From positions 14,055 to 78,054 of the forward strand of contig CAZEHO010000010.1 in NCBI GenBank assembly GCA_964511945.1: a stretch of DNA of 64,000 nt, given 5' to 3'. Within the stretch, counting starts at the first letter, position 1; each line of letters begins with the position of its first letter. Made by a program: the position numbers and the translations under genes. This DNA comes from CAZEHO01 sp964511945 (lineage in GTDB: Bacteria; Actinomycetota; Acidimicrobiia; Spongiisociales; UBA11373). Below the pieces are notes generated by a model. It was not told where the DNA came from and did no database searches. It was given only the letters and a program-made list of their open reading frames with translations. Positions 34,122 through 42,757 of the stretch are shown here, piece after piece.

Positions 34122-34709
34122 CTATGAATCCGGTGCGTACAGATCGTGCTCGACGATATAGCGGTGCACCGGCTCGCGGACCAGGAACCGAATCGATCGG
34201 CCCTGGCTCCGCATCCGCCGCAGTTCGGTCCCGCTGATGGGCAGGAGCGGTGAGTCGAGCCAGGCCACGGTGCCGGCGACGGACTCGACGGCCTCCCGCG
34301 AGACCCCGGGTCGGGCCATCACCGCCAGTTCGACCCTGGCGAGCACCTCTTCGTAGCGGTGCCACGTGGGCAGCCCTGCGGCGGCGTCGGCACCGAGGAT
34401 CAGCACGATCTCCTCGTCATCGGAGAACGCACTCAGGGTGTCGACGGTATAGGTCCACCCGTCGCGGTTCACCTCACGATCGTCGGCAACGATGTACTCG
34501 ACGTCGTCGGTGGCCGCCAGCGTCATCTGCCACCGGTGAGTGGCATCGCTGACATCACGATCTGCCTTCTGCCACGGGACGCCGGCCGGCATGAACGTGA
34601 CCAGGTCGAGGCCGAGTTGGCCGTAGGCGGCTTCGGCGGCCACCAGATGAGCCAGATGAGGGGGATCGAACGTCCCGCCGAGCAGGCCTCGTCGCACGCA
34701 CCACAGCAT
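34122..34709 (-). CDS. nadD: Nicotinate-nucleotide adenylyltransferase
   Basis: Adenylates nicotinate mononucleotide in NAD biosynthesis. The protein is 195 aa from ATG 34709. The nucleotidyltransferase motif GLLGGTFDPPHLAHL lies at residues 8-22 and ISGTELRR near residue 165 is the second signature. The open frame continues upstream to 34805, but that part belongs to the M23-like gene in another frame. It precedes rsfS. Confidence 0.95.
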   Translation of the reverse strand: MLWCVRRGLLGGTFDPPHLAHLVAAEAAYGQLGLDLVTFMPAGVPWQKADRDVSDATHRWQMTLAATDDVEYIVADDREVNRDGWTYTVDTLSAFSDDEEIVLILGADAAAGLPTWHRYEEVLARVELAVMARPGVSREAVESVAGTVAWLDSPLLPISGTELRRMRSQGRSIRFLVREPVHRYIVEHDLYAPDS

Positions 34710-35175
34710 AGGTTGCAGCCGGCGACCGGGATTGGAGCCGTACTCCAGCGGCGGGAGCGTCGAGACAGCCGAGGAGCGCCGCCGGGTCGAGATACCGATC
34801 GCCAACCCGCAGAGACAGGTGGATCGCCTCGACCCCCCGATCGAGCCCGCTCAGGCCGACGACCGACCCCGCCCCCAACCGCTGCCCGGTTCGCACAGCA
34901 ATCCGGTCGAGATAGGAGTACGAGGTCCGCACCCCTCCCCCGTGGGCGATCGTCACGCTCCGGCGGCCGGCCACCGACCCGGCAAAGGTCACCACACCCG
35001 AGGCGACGCTGCGGACCGGAGATCCTCGCGGCGCGGCGAGGTCGATGCCCCAGTGCCCCCCGTACTCGCCGTCCGGGGCGAAGGAACGCACCACCGATCC
35101 CGGGACCGGCCGGGTGAGGTCGAGACACACCGGGCCTCCGGCGAACACAAGGGTGAGAGACAGGATGACGGCCAT
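34555..35175 (-). CDS. M23-like peptidoglycan-binding protein, active site degenerate, 3' end overlaps nadD
   Basis: Exported LytM/M23-type domain: FAPDGEYGGHWGIDLAAPRG supplies the HxxxD half of the zinc site and VTIAHGGGVRTSYSYLDRI is typical. The second half should be HxH but reads AIHLSLRVGDRYLDP, so one zinc ligand is Ser. It may bind peptidoglycan without cutting it. The protein starts at ATG 35175 with a short hydrophobic leader (MAVILSLTLVFAGG). Family-like sequence ends near LLGCLDAP; beyond that the frame runs about 155 bp into nadD with low-complexity Arg/Pro sequence, so the real end may differ (frameshift or long overlap). Confidence 0.65.
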   Translation of the reverse strand: MAVILSLTLVFAGGPVCLDLTRPVPGSVVRSFAPDGEYGGHWGIDLAAPRGSPVRSVASGVVTFAGSVAGRRSVTIAHGGGVRTSYSYLDRIAVRTGQRLGAGSVVGLSGLDRGVEAIHLSLRVGDRYLDPAALLGCLDAPAAGVRLQSRSPAATYAVVRATRPARRDVRSPSSGSSGGRRSRLRPTRPRPGHVHAGRRPVAEGRS

Positions 35176-35243
35176 GGCTGTGCCGCGCCGGTCACGAGCA
35201 ACGTAGCAGGGACCGGTGACCGGTTCGAGAGCAGTGCTCTGGC

Positions 35244-35636
35244 TTACAGAATCCCGAGCGAGCGTGGAGAGGCGTCGAGCATTTGTATCGCCACCCGGCG
35301 GAGATCGTCCGGCCGGAAGGGCTTGGTGATGAAGGCGTCGGCTCCGCCCTGATCGGCCCGCTGCCGGGTCTCTTCCTGAGCGTGTGCGGTCAGGACGAGC
35401 ACCCGCAGGCTTTCGGTCCGGGCATCGGAACGGATCCTTTCGAGAACCTGCCACCCGTCCATCTTGGGCAGCCCGACGTCGAGGATCAGCAGATCGGGCG
35501 GATCAGCGAGCGCCGCCTCGAGCCCGGCAGGGCCGTCGCCGCGGGTGTCAACTTCGAATCCGGCGGGACGCAAGCACACCGTGATCAAACGTTGGATCAC
35601 GGCCGAGTCCTCTACAACCAATACTCGATGCGCCAC
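35244..35636 (-). CDS. Single-domain response regulator (CheY-like)
   Basis: A 130-aa receiver domain with no output domain. VLVVEDSAV holds the acidic pair, LLILDVGLPKMDG the phospho-acceptor Asp, VLVLTAHA the Thr, and ITKPF the Lys. The GTG start at 35636 has GGAGG eight bases upstream. No histidine kinase is adjacent. It lies downstream of proA but is separated from it by a terminator-like hairpin. Confidence 0.9.
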   Translation of the reverse strand: MAHRVLVVEDSAVIQRLITVCLRPAGFEVDTRGDGPAGLEAALADPPDLLILDVGLPKMDGWQVLERIRSDARTESLRVLVLTAHAQEETRQRADQGGADAFITKPFRPDDLRRVAIQMLDASPRSLGIL

Positions 35637-35673
35637 GGTGCAGTGCCTCCAGGGGTGGCTCACCCATCCCTAT

Positions 35674-35704
35674 CGACCCTTCACCGGTGCGGCTTGAGGG
35701 GTCG
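35674..35704 (-). terminator. Terminator-like hairpin after proA
   Basis: CGACCCTTCA and TGAGGGGTCG form a 10-bp stem (one G-U pair) with an 11-base loop between the proA stop and the response-regulator start. No T-run follows, so intrinsic termination is only possible. Confidence 0.45.
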
Positions 35705-35737
35705 GGATGCCGATACTCGAATATGTGCGGAAATAGG

Positions 35738-36982
35738 TCAGCGAACCTGCCCGGTTCCGTACAGGACGTAGCGCTCGGATGTCAGCGCTTCGAGGCCCAT
35801 CGGCCCGCGAGCATGCAGTTTCTGAGTGGAGATCCCGATCTCCGCTCCGAACCCGAACTCCTCGCCGTCGGTGAATCTGGTCGAGGCGTTGACCATGGTC
35901 ACCGCACTGTCGATCCCACGCACGAACGTGTCGACGGTGTCGTAGTCGTTGCTGACGATGGACTCGGTGTGCCCGGACGAGTGAGCCCGAATGTGATCGA
36001 CGGCCGCGTCAACGCCATCGACCACCGCCACGGCCATGATCAGATCGTGATACTCGGTGTCCCAGTCCTCGTCGGTGGCGGGCGCCAGATCCGGAGCCAG
36101 GTTCCTCGAACGCTCATCGCCCCGGAGTTCGACCCTGTTGTCGGCCAGCGCCGCGGTGATACGCGGTACGAATATATCCGCGATCGCGGCATCGACCAGC
36201 AGCTTCTCGGCCGCGTTGCACACACCGGGGCGCTGCACCTTGGCGTTGATCACAATCGCCTCGGCCTCGTCGAGGTCTGCAGCGGCATCGACGTACACGT
36301 GGCAGTTGCCGGCACCGTCGATCACCACCGGGACGGTGGCCTCTTCTTCGATCGCCGCGATGAGCCCGGGCCCACCCCTCGGCACCAGCAGGTCGATCCA
36401 CTCGGTAGCGGTCATCAGTGCCTTGGCGCCTTCGCGACTGGTGTCCTCGACGATCTGGACCGAATCGGCGGGGAATCCGGCATCCTCGAGTCCCGCCCGC
36501 AACGCAGCACCGATCGCCAGGTTGGAAAGCAGGGCGTACGACGAACCCCGAAGGAGGGCCGCGTTCCCCGATTTCACGCACAGACCGGCGGCGTCGGCTG
36601 TGACGTTGGGCCTGGCCTCGTAGATCACAGCCACGACACCCAGCGGCACCCGGACCCGCTGGAGCCGGATGCCGTTGTACATCCGCCAGCCGCCCGTCTG
36701 GTTACCCACCGGATCGGGGAGGGCGGCGACCTTGCGGAGCCCGCCGACAATCCCGGCGATCCGATCCGGGGTCAACAGCAGGCGGTCCAGCAGCGCCTTG
36801 CCGATCCCGAGCTCGCGGGCAGTGTCCATGTCCTCGGCGTTGGCGGCGAGGATGTCGTCGGCGGCCTTGATGACCCGTTCGGCCATCGCTTCCAGTGCGG
36901 CAGTCTTCTCGGCGGCCGTGGCGGAAGCGAGCTCCCGAGCTGCTGCCTTGGCACCGCGGCCGAGATCGTCGATCGTCAGCAT
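35738..36982 (-). CDS. proA: Gamma-glutamyl phosphate reductase
   Basis: NADPH-dependent reduction of gamma-glutamyl phosphate to the semialdehyde, second step of proline synthesis. The protein is 414 aa. The catalytic Cys is in QRPGVCNAAEKLL. IYEARPNVTADAAGLC and TVMVNASTRFTDG are family blocks. It lies 30 bp downstream of proB, and TACACT in that gap, eight bases before the ATG, suggests it also has its own leaderless promoter. Confidence 0.96.
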   Translation of the reverse strand: MLTIDDLGRGAKAAARELASATAAEKTAALEAMAERVIKAADDILAANAEDMDTARELGIGKALLDRLLLTPDRIAGIVGGLRKVAALPDPVGNQTGGWRMYNGIRLQRVRVPLGVVAVIYEARPNVTADAAGLCVKSGNAALLRGSSYALLSNLAIGAALRAGLEDAGFPADSVQIVEDTSREGAKALMTATEWIDLLVPRGGPGLIAAIEEEATVPVVIDGAGNCHVYVDAAADLDEAEAIVINAKVQRPGVCNAAEKLLVDAAIADIFVPRITAALADNRVELRGDERSRNLAPDLAPATDEDWDTEYHDLIMAVAVVDGVDAAVDHIRAHSSGHTESIVSNDYDTVDTFVRGIDSAVTMVNASTRFTDGEEFGFGAEIGISTQKLHARGPMGLEALTSERYVLYGTGQVR

Positions 36983-36990
36983 GGCCGGGG

Positions 36991-36996
36991 AGTGTA
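36991..36996 (-). promoter_or_regulatory. Leaderless -10 box (TACACT) for proA
   Basis: TACACT on the minus strand lies eight bases before the proA ATG, within the 30-bp proB-proA gap. Confidence 0.5.
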
Positions 36997-37012
36997 GGAG
37001 GTGGGAGACCGG

Positions 37013-38110
37013 TCAGTCGGCGAGGACGACCAAATCGTCCCGATGGACCACCTCACCGCCGGCTTCGAGGCTGTGGCGGCCCGCGACCCGCTCCACAGTG
37101 GCGGCATCCATCGCCGCCCTTCCCTTGCCGATCAGCGAGCCGTCCAGCGACAGGATCTCAATGGCATCCCCCTCGGTGAACCGGCCCTCCACCGCCCGCA
37201 CCCCAACCGGAAGCAGCGAGCGGCCGTGGCGGATCAGCGCCCTAACCGCCCCATCGTCGACGGCGACCCGGCCGTGCGAGGGAAGCCCGAAGGCAATCCA
37301 GAGCTTGCGGCTCGGCAGGCCGGCGTGATGCGGCTCCACCCAGGTCCCAACGGCCTCTCCGGCGGCTGCCTCGGTCACCACTCCCCGTCGATCCGCCGAA
37401 GCGATCACGGTCGGGATGCCGGACCAGGCCGCCATCCGCGCCGCCGCCACCTTGGTGGCAACTCCACCGGAGCCCAGGGGGCCCGAGCCGCCACCTTCGA
37501 TCCCGTCGAGAACCGCGTCGGTGTGGCGGACCGCGTCGAGGAACTGTGCTGTGTCGTCGAACCTGGGGTCGCCCGAATACAGCCCACCGGTGTCGGTGAG
37601 GATCACCAGCATCGAGGCGCCGATGAGATGGGCCACGATCGCGGCGAGACGATCGTTGTCGCCGAGTCGAAGCTCATCGACCACCACGGTGTCGTTCTCG
37701 TTCACGATCGGCACGATCCCCATCGACAGCATCCGTTCCAGTGCCTCGCGCGCATGCAGGTACTGATCACGGTTGGCGAGCACGTCCCTGGTCAGAAGCA
37801 CCTGCGCCGCAACCAAACCGGCGTCGGCGAACTCATTGGCGTAGCGCTCGATCAGCCGCCCTTGACCGACCGCGGCGGCGGCCTGCAATCCGGGTATGTC
37901 CGAAGGACGGGCTTCGAGTCCGAGTGCCGGTATTCCGGCGGCAACCGCCCCGGATGACACCAGGACGCAAGGCGTCCCCCCCGCCCAGACTCCGGCCACC
38001 TCGGAGGAGATCTCGGCGACAGCGGTGGCGTCCAGCCCGCCGGCGGAACCGGTGAGGCTCGACGAGCCGATCTTCACTACGAGCGGACCAGGTGCCGCAG
38101 GGCGTCTCAT
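37013..38110 (-). CDS. proB: Glutamate 5-kinase
   Basis: Phosphorylates glutamate, the first and feedback-controlled step of proline synthesis. The protein is 365 aa. The kinase domain shows VVKIGSSSLTG at residues 10-20, PIVNENDTV and LTDTGGLYSGDPR. The last 100 residues form a PUA domain (IEILSLDGSLIGKG). It heads the proBA pair. TACACT eight bases before the ATG gives a leaderless start. Confidence 0.96.
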   Translation of the reverse strand: MRRPAAPGPLVVKIGSSSLTGSAGGLDATAVAEISSEVAGVWAGGTPCVLVSSGAVAAGIPALGLEARPSDIPGLQAAAAVGQGRLIERYANEFADAGLVAAQVLLTRDVLANRDQYLHAREALERMLSMGIVPIVNENDTVVVDELRLGDNDRLAAIVAHLIGASMLVILTDTGGLYSGDPRFDDTAQFLDAVRHTDAVLDGIEGGGSGPLGSGGVATKVAAARMAAWSGIPTVIASADRRGVVTEAAAGEAVGTWVEPHHAGLPSRKLWIAFGLPSHGRVAVDDGAVRALIRHGRSLLPVGVRAVEGRFTEGDAIEILSLDGSLIGKGRAAMDAATVERVAGRHSLEAGGEVVHRDDLVVLAD

Positions 38111-38118
38111 GGCGGGCG

Positions 38119-38124
38119 AGTGTA
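38119..38124 (-). promoter_or_regulatory. Leaderless -10 box (TACACT) for proB
   Basis: TACACT on the minus strand lies eight bases before the proB ATG, the same hexamer and spacing as at proA. Confidence 0.55.
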
Positions 38125-38198
38125 GGTCGGCGGCTCGTCACTCGATCGGCGGAGCCGCCACTAATCTCCCGACGCACACAACCGGAGGGAATGGGTCA

Positions 38199-38735
38199 AT
38201 GAAGAAGTTGCTGATCCTGGTCGTGGTTCTCGCCATGGCCGCCGCAGCCTGTGGTGACGACGACTCGGGTGACGAGTCGGCCGCGATCGCGTCGCTGCAA
38301 TCGAAGATCTCGTCATCGCAGAGCGGCAACGAGACCGTCACGTTCGGTGAATCCGAAACACTGTGCATGGCGGAGGGAATCGTCGGGTTGTTCGGCGTCT
38401 CTCGGATCATCGAGGCAGACGATCAGGAGTTCGAAGACTTCATGGCCGCAGCCACGAAGGAGGAGCGCCGCGGCGTGGTGGATCTCACGCTCGAGTGCGG
38501 TGATTTCATGAGCCAGTTCACCGGTCCGCTGGTCGAGCAGGGCATCAGCGAGGACGCGGCCAAGTGCATCGGCGACGAGATGCTTGCCAGCGATCCGTTC
38601 CGCGATGTCATCGCCGACGGGCTGGCAACCGGGTCCTTTGAGCCGACCGGCGCCGCGGAGCAGGCACTCATGGAGGTGCTGCTGCCCGTGATGTTCGGTT
38701 GCTTGAGCCCCGAGGAGCTCGCCAACCTCGGGTAA
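38199..38735 (+). CDS. Putative lipoprotein of unknown function
   Basis: A 178-aa exported protein. The N-terminus MKKLLILVVVLAMAAAACG is a lipoprotein signal with the lipobox AAAC, and a DDDSGDES linker follows. The mature part has three further Cys and is helical (LCMAEGIVGLFG; LECGDFMSQF; AAKCIGDEML). GGAGG lies upstream of the ATG, and TAATCT at 38162-38167 is a -10 candidate. Similar helical lipoproteins are common in Acidimicrobiia-like genomes, but no function is known to me. Confidence 0.75.
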   Translation: MKKLLILVVVLAMAAAACGDDDSGDESAAIASLQSKISSSQSGNETVTFGESETLCMAEGIVGLFGVSRIIEADDQEFEDFMAAATKEERRGVVDLTLECGDFMSQFTGPLVEQGISEDAAKCIGDEMLASDPFRDVIADGLATGSFEPTGAAEQALMEVLLPVMFGCLSPEELANLG

Positions 38736-38777
38736 CCGGGATCGACGATCATGATGCTGAGGGGCCCGCCGGGCCCC

Positions 38778-40046
38778 TCAGCCGTCTTCGGACTCCTCGT
38801 CGTTCTCGTCGACGAATTCAAAGGTGACGTCGCCGATCTGCACCTCGTCGCCGGTCACGGCGCCGGCCCGTCGAAGCGCTTCGTCGACACCGGCCCGGGC
38901 AAGGCGGCGAGCGGCGAAGTCCGCTGCTTCGGGAACGGTGAGGTCGTCGAGGGCAACCGCCCGCTCGGCCTGTTTCCCGGTGACGACCCAGCGATCGTAT
39001 TCCCGATGTACTTCGAAGGTCGGGGGAACCGGGCGGTGGAGGGTGTACCCCTCACGATCGGGCATCATTCGCTCCGCCTGATCCACCGCGTCGGCGACCG
39101 CGTGCATCAGCTGACCGAGTCCGTCACCAGTCACCGCCGAGATCCGATGGACCGCGAGACCGCCAAGTTGCTCGGCGGCTTCGAGCGACTCGGGGAGATC
39201 AGCCTTGCTGATGACCACCACCCGGGGCCGCTCGACCAGGTCGCTGCGGTGCGCTTCGAGTTCCCCCAGCAACACATCGAGCTGGGTTCGCACGTCGACG
39301 GTCTGAAGCGGAGACGGATCCAGGAGGATCACCAGCGCCCGGGCCCGCTCGACATGACGCAGGAATTCATGACCGAGCCCGCGACCCTCGGCTGCTCCTT
39401 CGATGAGACCCGGGATGTCGGCCAGTACGAACTCGCGATCGTCGACGACTACGACCCCGAGGTTCGGCTCCAGCGTGGTGAACGGGTAGTCGGCAATCTT
39501 GGGCCGGGCCGCGGACACTCGCGAGATCAGGGTGCTCTTGCCAGCGTTCGGGAACCCGATGAGCGCAGCATCGGCGATGAGCTTGAGCTCGAGCGTGATC
39601 CACACCTCTTCGCCGAACTCGCCCTGTTCGGCGAAGCTCGGAGCGAGGTGGCGGGGTCCGACGAAGGCGGCATTGCCGCGGCCGCCCCGACCACCTGCGA
39701 GCACGACAATGCGCTGCCCGGGCTTCGCCAGATCCGCAAGCACGGTGTCGTCGGCGTCCTTGACCACAGTTCCGACGGGAACCTTGAGCACGAGATCATC
39801 GCCACGTTTGCCGTGGCGCAGGTCCCCCTGGCCGTGAGTTCCATCGCCGGCGCGGCGATGTGGCCGGCGCTGGTAGTCGAGGAGTGTCGGGACCGAAGGA
39901 TCGGCCTCGACAACGATGTCGCCGCCGGATCCGCCGTTGCCGCCTTCGGGTTTCCCTCTGGGCCGGCCGCGCATACTCCGGAACGCGACAACGCCCGCGC
40001 CGCCGTCGCCGGCACGGACGTTGATCTTGGCTTCGTCGACGAACAC
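38778..40046 (-). CDS. obg: GTPase Obg (CgtA)
   Basis: Ribosome-assembly and stress GTPase. The protein is 422 aa. The Gly-rich Obg fold (residues 1-158) is followed by the G domain with GFPNAGKSTL, DIPGLIEG and SKADLP. A C-terminal OCT domain (PTFEVHREYDRWVVTG) and an acidic tail complete it. It is the third gene of the rplU-rpmA-obg cluster. Confidence 0.97.
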   Translation of the reverse strand: MFVDEAKINVRAGDGGAGVVAFRSMRGRPRGKPEGGNGGSGGDIVVEADPSVPTLLDYQRRPHRRAGDGTHGQGDLRHGKRGDDLVLKVPVGTVVKDADDTVLADLAKPGQRIVVLAGGRGGRGNAAFVGPRHLAPSFAEQGEFGEEVWITLELKLIADAALIGFPNAGKSTLISRVSAARPKIADYPFTTLEPNLGVVVVDDREFVLADIPGLIEGAAEGRGLGHEFLRHVERARALVILLDPSPLQTVDVRTQLDVLLGELEAHRSDLVERPRVVVISKADLPESLEAAEQLGGLAVHRISAVTGDGLGQLMHAVADAVDQAERMMPDREGYTLHRPVPPTFEVHREYDRWVVTGKQAERAVALDDLTVPEAADFAARRLARAGVDEALRRAGAVTGDEVQIGDVTFEFVDENDEESEDG

Positions 40047-40067
40047 GCCGGGCGGCGCGGACGTCGG

Positions 40068-40331
40068 CTACGCGTCGGCGGTCTCGGTGAGGATGCTCAC
40101 CTGCCGCCGGCCGCGACGTGAGTCGTAGCGCACGACGCCTTCAGCCTTGGCGAACAGGGTGTCGTCCCCGCCCCGACCGACGTTGTCTCCGGGGTGAATC
40201 CGGGTGCCGCGCTGACGCACGAGGATGGTGCCGGCCTGGACCCGCTGGCCGTCGAAGACCTTGGGGCCGAGCCGCTTTGCCGCTGAATCGCGGCCGTTCT
40301 TGGTGGAACCGCCGCCTTTCGTCTTCGACAT
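40068..40331 (-). CDS. rpmA: 50S ribosomal protein L27
   Basis: An 87-aa 50S protein near the peptidyl-transferase centre. The N-terminus reads MSKTKGGGSTKNGRDS; no N-terminal cleavage extension is present. RQRGTRIHPGDNVGRGGDDTLFA is the typical core. The ATG is three bases after the rplU stop. Confidence 0.96.
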   Translation of the reverse strand: MSKTKGGGSTKNGRDSAAKRLGPKVFDGQRVQAGTILVRQRGTRIHPGDNVGRGGDDTLFAKAEGVVRYDSRRGRRQVSILTETADA

Positions 40332-40334
40332 CGC

Positions 40335-41110
40335 CTAGCTCTCCTTGGATTCGTCGGCCGCAGGCTTCTTCGCTGCGGGCTTCTTCGCTGCGGGCTTCTT
40401 GGCGGCCGTGGTCTTCGCTGCAGGCTTCTTGGTCGCCGCGGCCTTCGAGGCGGCGGGCTTCTTGGNNNNNNNNNNNNNNNNNNNNNNNNNNNNNNNNNNN
40501 NNNNNNNNNNNNNNNNNNNNNNNNNNNNNNNNNNNNNNNNNNNNNNNNNNNNNNNNNNNNNNNNNGGCTTCTTGGTCGCCGCGGCCTTCGAGGCGGCGGG
40601 CTTCTTGGCCGTTGCGGTCTTGGTGGCAGCAGCCTTGGTGGTGCTCTTCGCGGTCGCGGCCTTCGAGGCGGCGGGCTTCTTGGCCGCCGTGCTCTTGGAA
40701 GCTGCGGGCTTCTTGGCGGCCGCAGGCTTCTTCTCCTCGACCGACTCCTCGGTCTTCTTGGCCGCTGCCGTCTTGGCAGCAGGCGCAGCCTTCTTCTTGG
40801 CGCCCGGCTTGGTGATCTTCGTCACCTCGATGGTGGTGTAGCGCTGCCGATGACCCTGGCGCCGCCGGTACCCGGTCTTCGCCTTGTACTTGAAGATGTC
40901 GATCTTCGGGCCGGAGCCCTCACCGACGACCTTGGCCACAACCTTGGCGGCCTTGAGTTCTTCACGATCGGAAAACACTTCGCCCTTCTCGTCGACGACG
41001 AGAAGCGGAGTGAACGTCACCTCGCCGTCGCCGCGCAGGCGTTCGACGTCGATGACGTCACCCTCACGCACCTTTGCTTGCTTTCCGCCCGTGCGGATGA
41101 TCGCGTACAT
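40335..41110 (-). CDS. rplU: 50S ribosomal protein L21 with long Ala/Lys-rich tail (interrupted by assembly gap)
   Basis: Residues 1-102 are L21 (MYAIIRTGGKQAKVREGDVIDVERL; YKAKTGYRRRQGHRQ). The remainder is a histone H1-like tail of AAKKPAASK-type repeats, which is unusual for L21 but known for some actinobacterial proteins. A 100-N gap (40466-40565) falls inside the tail. Sequence on the far side of the gap, read in its own frame, continues KKPAASKAAATKKPAAKTTA and ends DESKES and stop, so the gene is probably intact and the gap size wrong. Automatic translation through the Ns goes out of frame. A TACACT -10 box lies 37 nt upstream. Confidence 0.9.
40466..40565. other. Assembly gap (100 N)
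   Basis: Exactly 100 Ns. The same 40-odd base repeat unit occurs on both sides (left copy ending at 40465, right copy starting at 40566), so the assembler broke at a tandem repeat in the rplU tail and the true length is unknown. Confidence 0.95.
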
Positions 41111-41147
41111 GCTCGAAGGTCCTTCAAAGAGGGGGGAACGGCGCCAC

Positions 41148-41153
41148 AGTGTA
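41148..41153 (-). promoter_or_regulatory. -10 box (TACACT) for the rplU-rpmA-obg operon
   Basis: TACACT lies 37 bases before the rplU ATG on the minus strand, just downstream of a GC-rich hairpin that closes the RNase E/G unit. Confidence 0.5.
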
Positions 41154-41154
41154 G

Positions 41155-41174
41155 CGGCTCCGGCATCGGAGCCG
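41155..41174 (-). terminator. Hairpin between RNase E/G gene and rplU
   Basis: CGGCTCCG-GCAT-CGGAGCCG is a perfect 8-bp stem with a four-base loop, 23 bp after the RNase E/G stop codon. No T-run follows; it may be a terminator or processing site. Confidence 0.5.
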
Positions 41175-41197
41175 CCGGCCCGTTCGGTCCATGGATC

Positions 41198-42757
41198 TTA
41201 CGTCTCGTCCGAGTCGGATTCCAACGCGGGAATCTTGGCTCCGGTAGTGGCGGCTTCCTCGAACAGCATCACTCCCCGGCCGCCACATTCGGGGCACACA
41301 TGTGAGAAGGATTCCAGCAATCCCTCGGATACGTTCTTGCGGGTCATCTCCACGAGACCGAGGTGCGACACCTCGAACACCTGCGTCCTGGTCTTGTCGA
41401 GAGCGAGCGACTCCCGCAGCTTCAGCAGCACTGCCTGGCGGTTCTTCTCGCTCTCCATGTCGATGAAGTCGATCACGATTATTCCGCCGATGTCGCGCAG
41501 CCGGAGCTGATGGGCGATCTCCTCGGCCGCCTCCAGGTTGTTCTGGAGCACCGTCTCCTCGAGGCTCGACTTGCCGACGAACCGACCGGTGTTGACGTCG
41601 ACGACCGTCAGTGCTTCAGTCCGATCGATCACGATGTGTCCGCCCGACGGCAGCCAGACCTTGCGATCGAGGGCCTTCCGCAACTGGTCCTCCACATGGA
41701 ACCGCTCGAACAGCGGCAGGTCGCCTTCGTAGCGCTTCACCTTCTGGACGAGATCCGGGTCGGTCGATCCCAAATACTCGGCCACCTGTTCGTACACCTC
41801 GGTGTCATCGATCATGAGACGCCGGAAGTCCTTGGTGAAGTGCTCCCGCACGACCCGTAGCACCAGCGGCGGCTCCTCGTGCAGCAACCGCGGCGCACCG
41901 CCCTTGGGCAACTCGGCCTCGATGCGCCCCCACACCCGGGTCAGGTGTTCGATGTCGTCGCGGATCTCATCCTGGGTAGCGCCCTCGGCGGCGGTCCGCA
42001 CGATTGCTCCGAAACCCTCCGGTCGGAGATCGCCGACCAGCCGGCGAAGCCGGGCTCGCTCCTCGTCGTCGAGGCGACGGCTGATCCCCCGCATGTCGCT
42101 CTCCGGGGCCAGCACCAGGAACCGGCCGGGGAGGCTGATCTGGTTGGTCAAACGGGCGCCCTTGTGGCCCATTGCGTCCTTGACGACCTGCACCAGGATC
42201 TGGTCGCCGACCTTCAGAACCTTCTCGATCGTCGGCGTCCGCCGACCGCCGTTCTCTTTCGTGTGCAGGTGCACGTCACCGGCATACAGCACACCGTTCT
42301 TGGCCTCGCCGAAGTCCACGAAGGCGGCCTCCATGCCGGGCAGCACATTGCGCACCTTGCCGAGGTACACGTTCCCCGCCAGCGACCGCCGATCGGAGCG
42401 GGCGAGATAGTGCTCCACCAGCAATGCACCTTCGAGCACCACGATCTGGGTCTGGTGCGGTGAGCGGCGGATCAGCATCTGCTTGCGGTCCGTCTCCGGC
42501 GGCGTCACGACGACGGGTTCGGTCCTCCGGCTGCGCTGCTGGCGTCCCCGCGAGTCCCTTCGGTCGCGGCCGCGACCACCGTCGCTCCGGGGCTTGACTT
42601 TCTCTTCTTTACCGGGCGCAGACTCCGGCGAAACCTCGCGGATCCGGCGGACCTCTACGGTGTCGCCCCCGACGGTGCGCGTCCCGCGCTCCTCAACGGT
42701 GGTGTCACCGACACCCTTGCGGACGACCTGCGTCCGGCGCTTGCGAAACAGGGCCAT
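41198..42757 (-). CDS. rne: Ribonuclease E/G
   Basis: Endoribonuclease for rRNA processing and mRNA decay. The protein is 519 aa from ATG 42757, which has the strong Shine-Dalgarno GGAGGAG eight bases upstream. A basic, Arg-rich N-terminal extension of about 85 residues precedes the S1 domain (NVYLGKVRNVLPGMEAAFVDFG). The catalytic part shows VVDVNTGRFVGKSSLEETVL with the metal-binding Asp and GGIIVIDFIDM. The zinc-link is CPECGGRG near the C-terminus. It is shorter than Mycobacterium RNase E and lacks a long C-terminal scaffold. Confidence 0.93.
   Translation of the reverse strand: MALFRKRRTQVVRKGVGDTTVEERGTRTVGGDTVEVRRIREVSPESAPGKEEKVKPRSDGGRGRDRRDSRGRQQRSRRTEPVVVTPPETDRKQMLIRRSPHQTQIVVLEGALLVEHYLARSDRRSLAGNVYLGKVRNVLPGMEAAFVDFGEAKNGVLYAGDVHLHTKENGGRRTPTIEKVLKVGDQILVQVVKDAMGHKGARLTNQISLPGRFLVLAPESDMRGISRRLDDEERARLRRLVGDLRPEGFGAIVRTAAEGATQDEIRDDIEHLTRVWGRIEAELPKGGAPRLLHEEPPLVLRVVREHFTKDFRRLMIDDTEVYEQVAEYLGSTDPDLVQKVKRYEGDLPLFERFHVEDQLRKALDRKVWLPSGGHIVIDRTEALTVVDVNTGRFVGKSSLEETVLQNNLEAAEEIAHQLRLRDIGGIIVIDFIDMESEKNRQAVLLKLRESLALDKTRTQVFEVSHLGLVEMTRKNVSEGLLESFSHVCPECGGRGVMLFEEAATTGAKIPALESDSDET

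Noticed and set aside
38129..38159. Another heptamer array between proB and the lipoprotein gene
   Set aside because: There is a GGCGGCT/AGCCGCC inverted repeat, but the 7-base period is weak and does not extend over enough units.
40097..40470. Extension of rplU past the N gap in the literal frame, ending inside rpmA
   Set aside because: The gap length is a placeholder. Sequence left of the gap continues the Ala/Lys repeat in another frame and ends at a normal stop just before rpmA.
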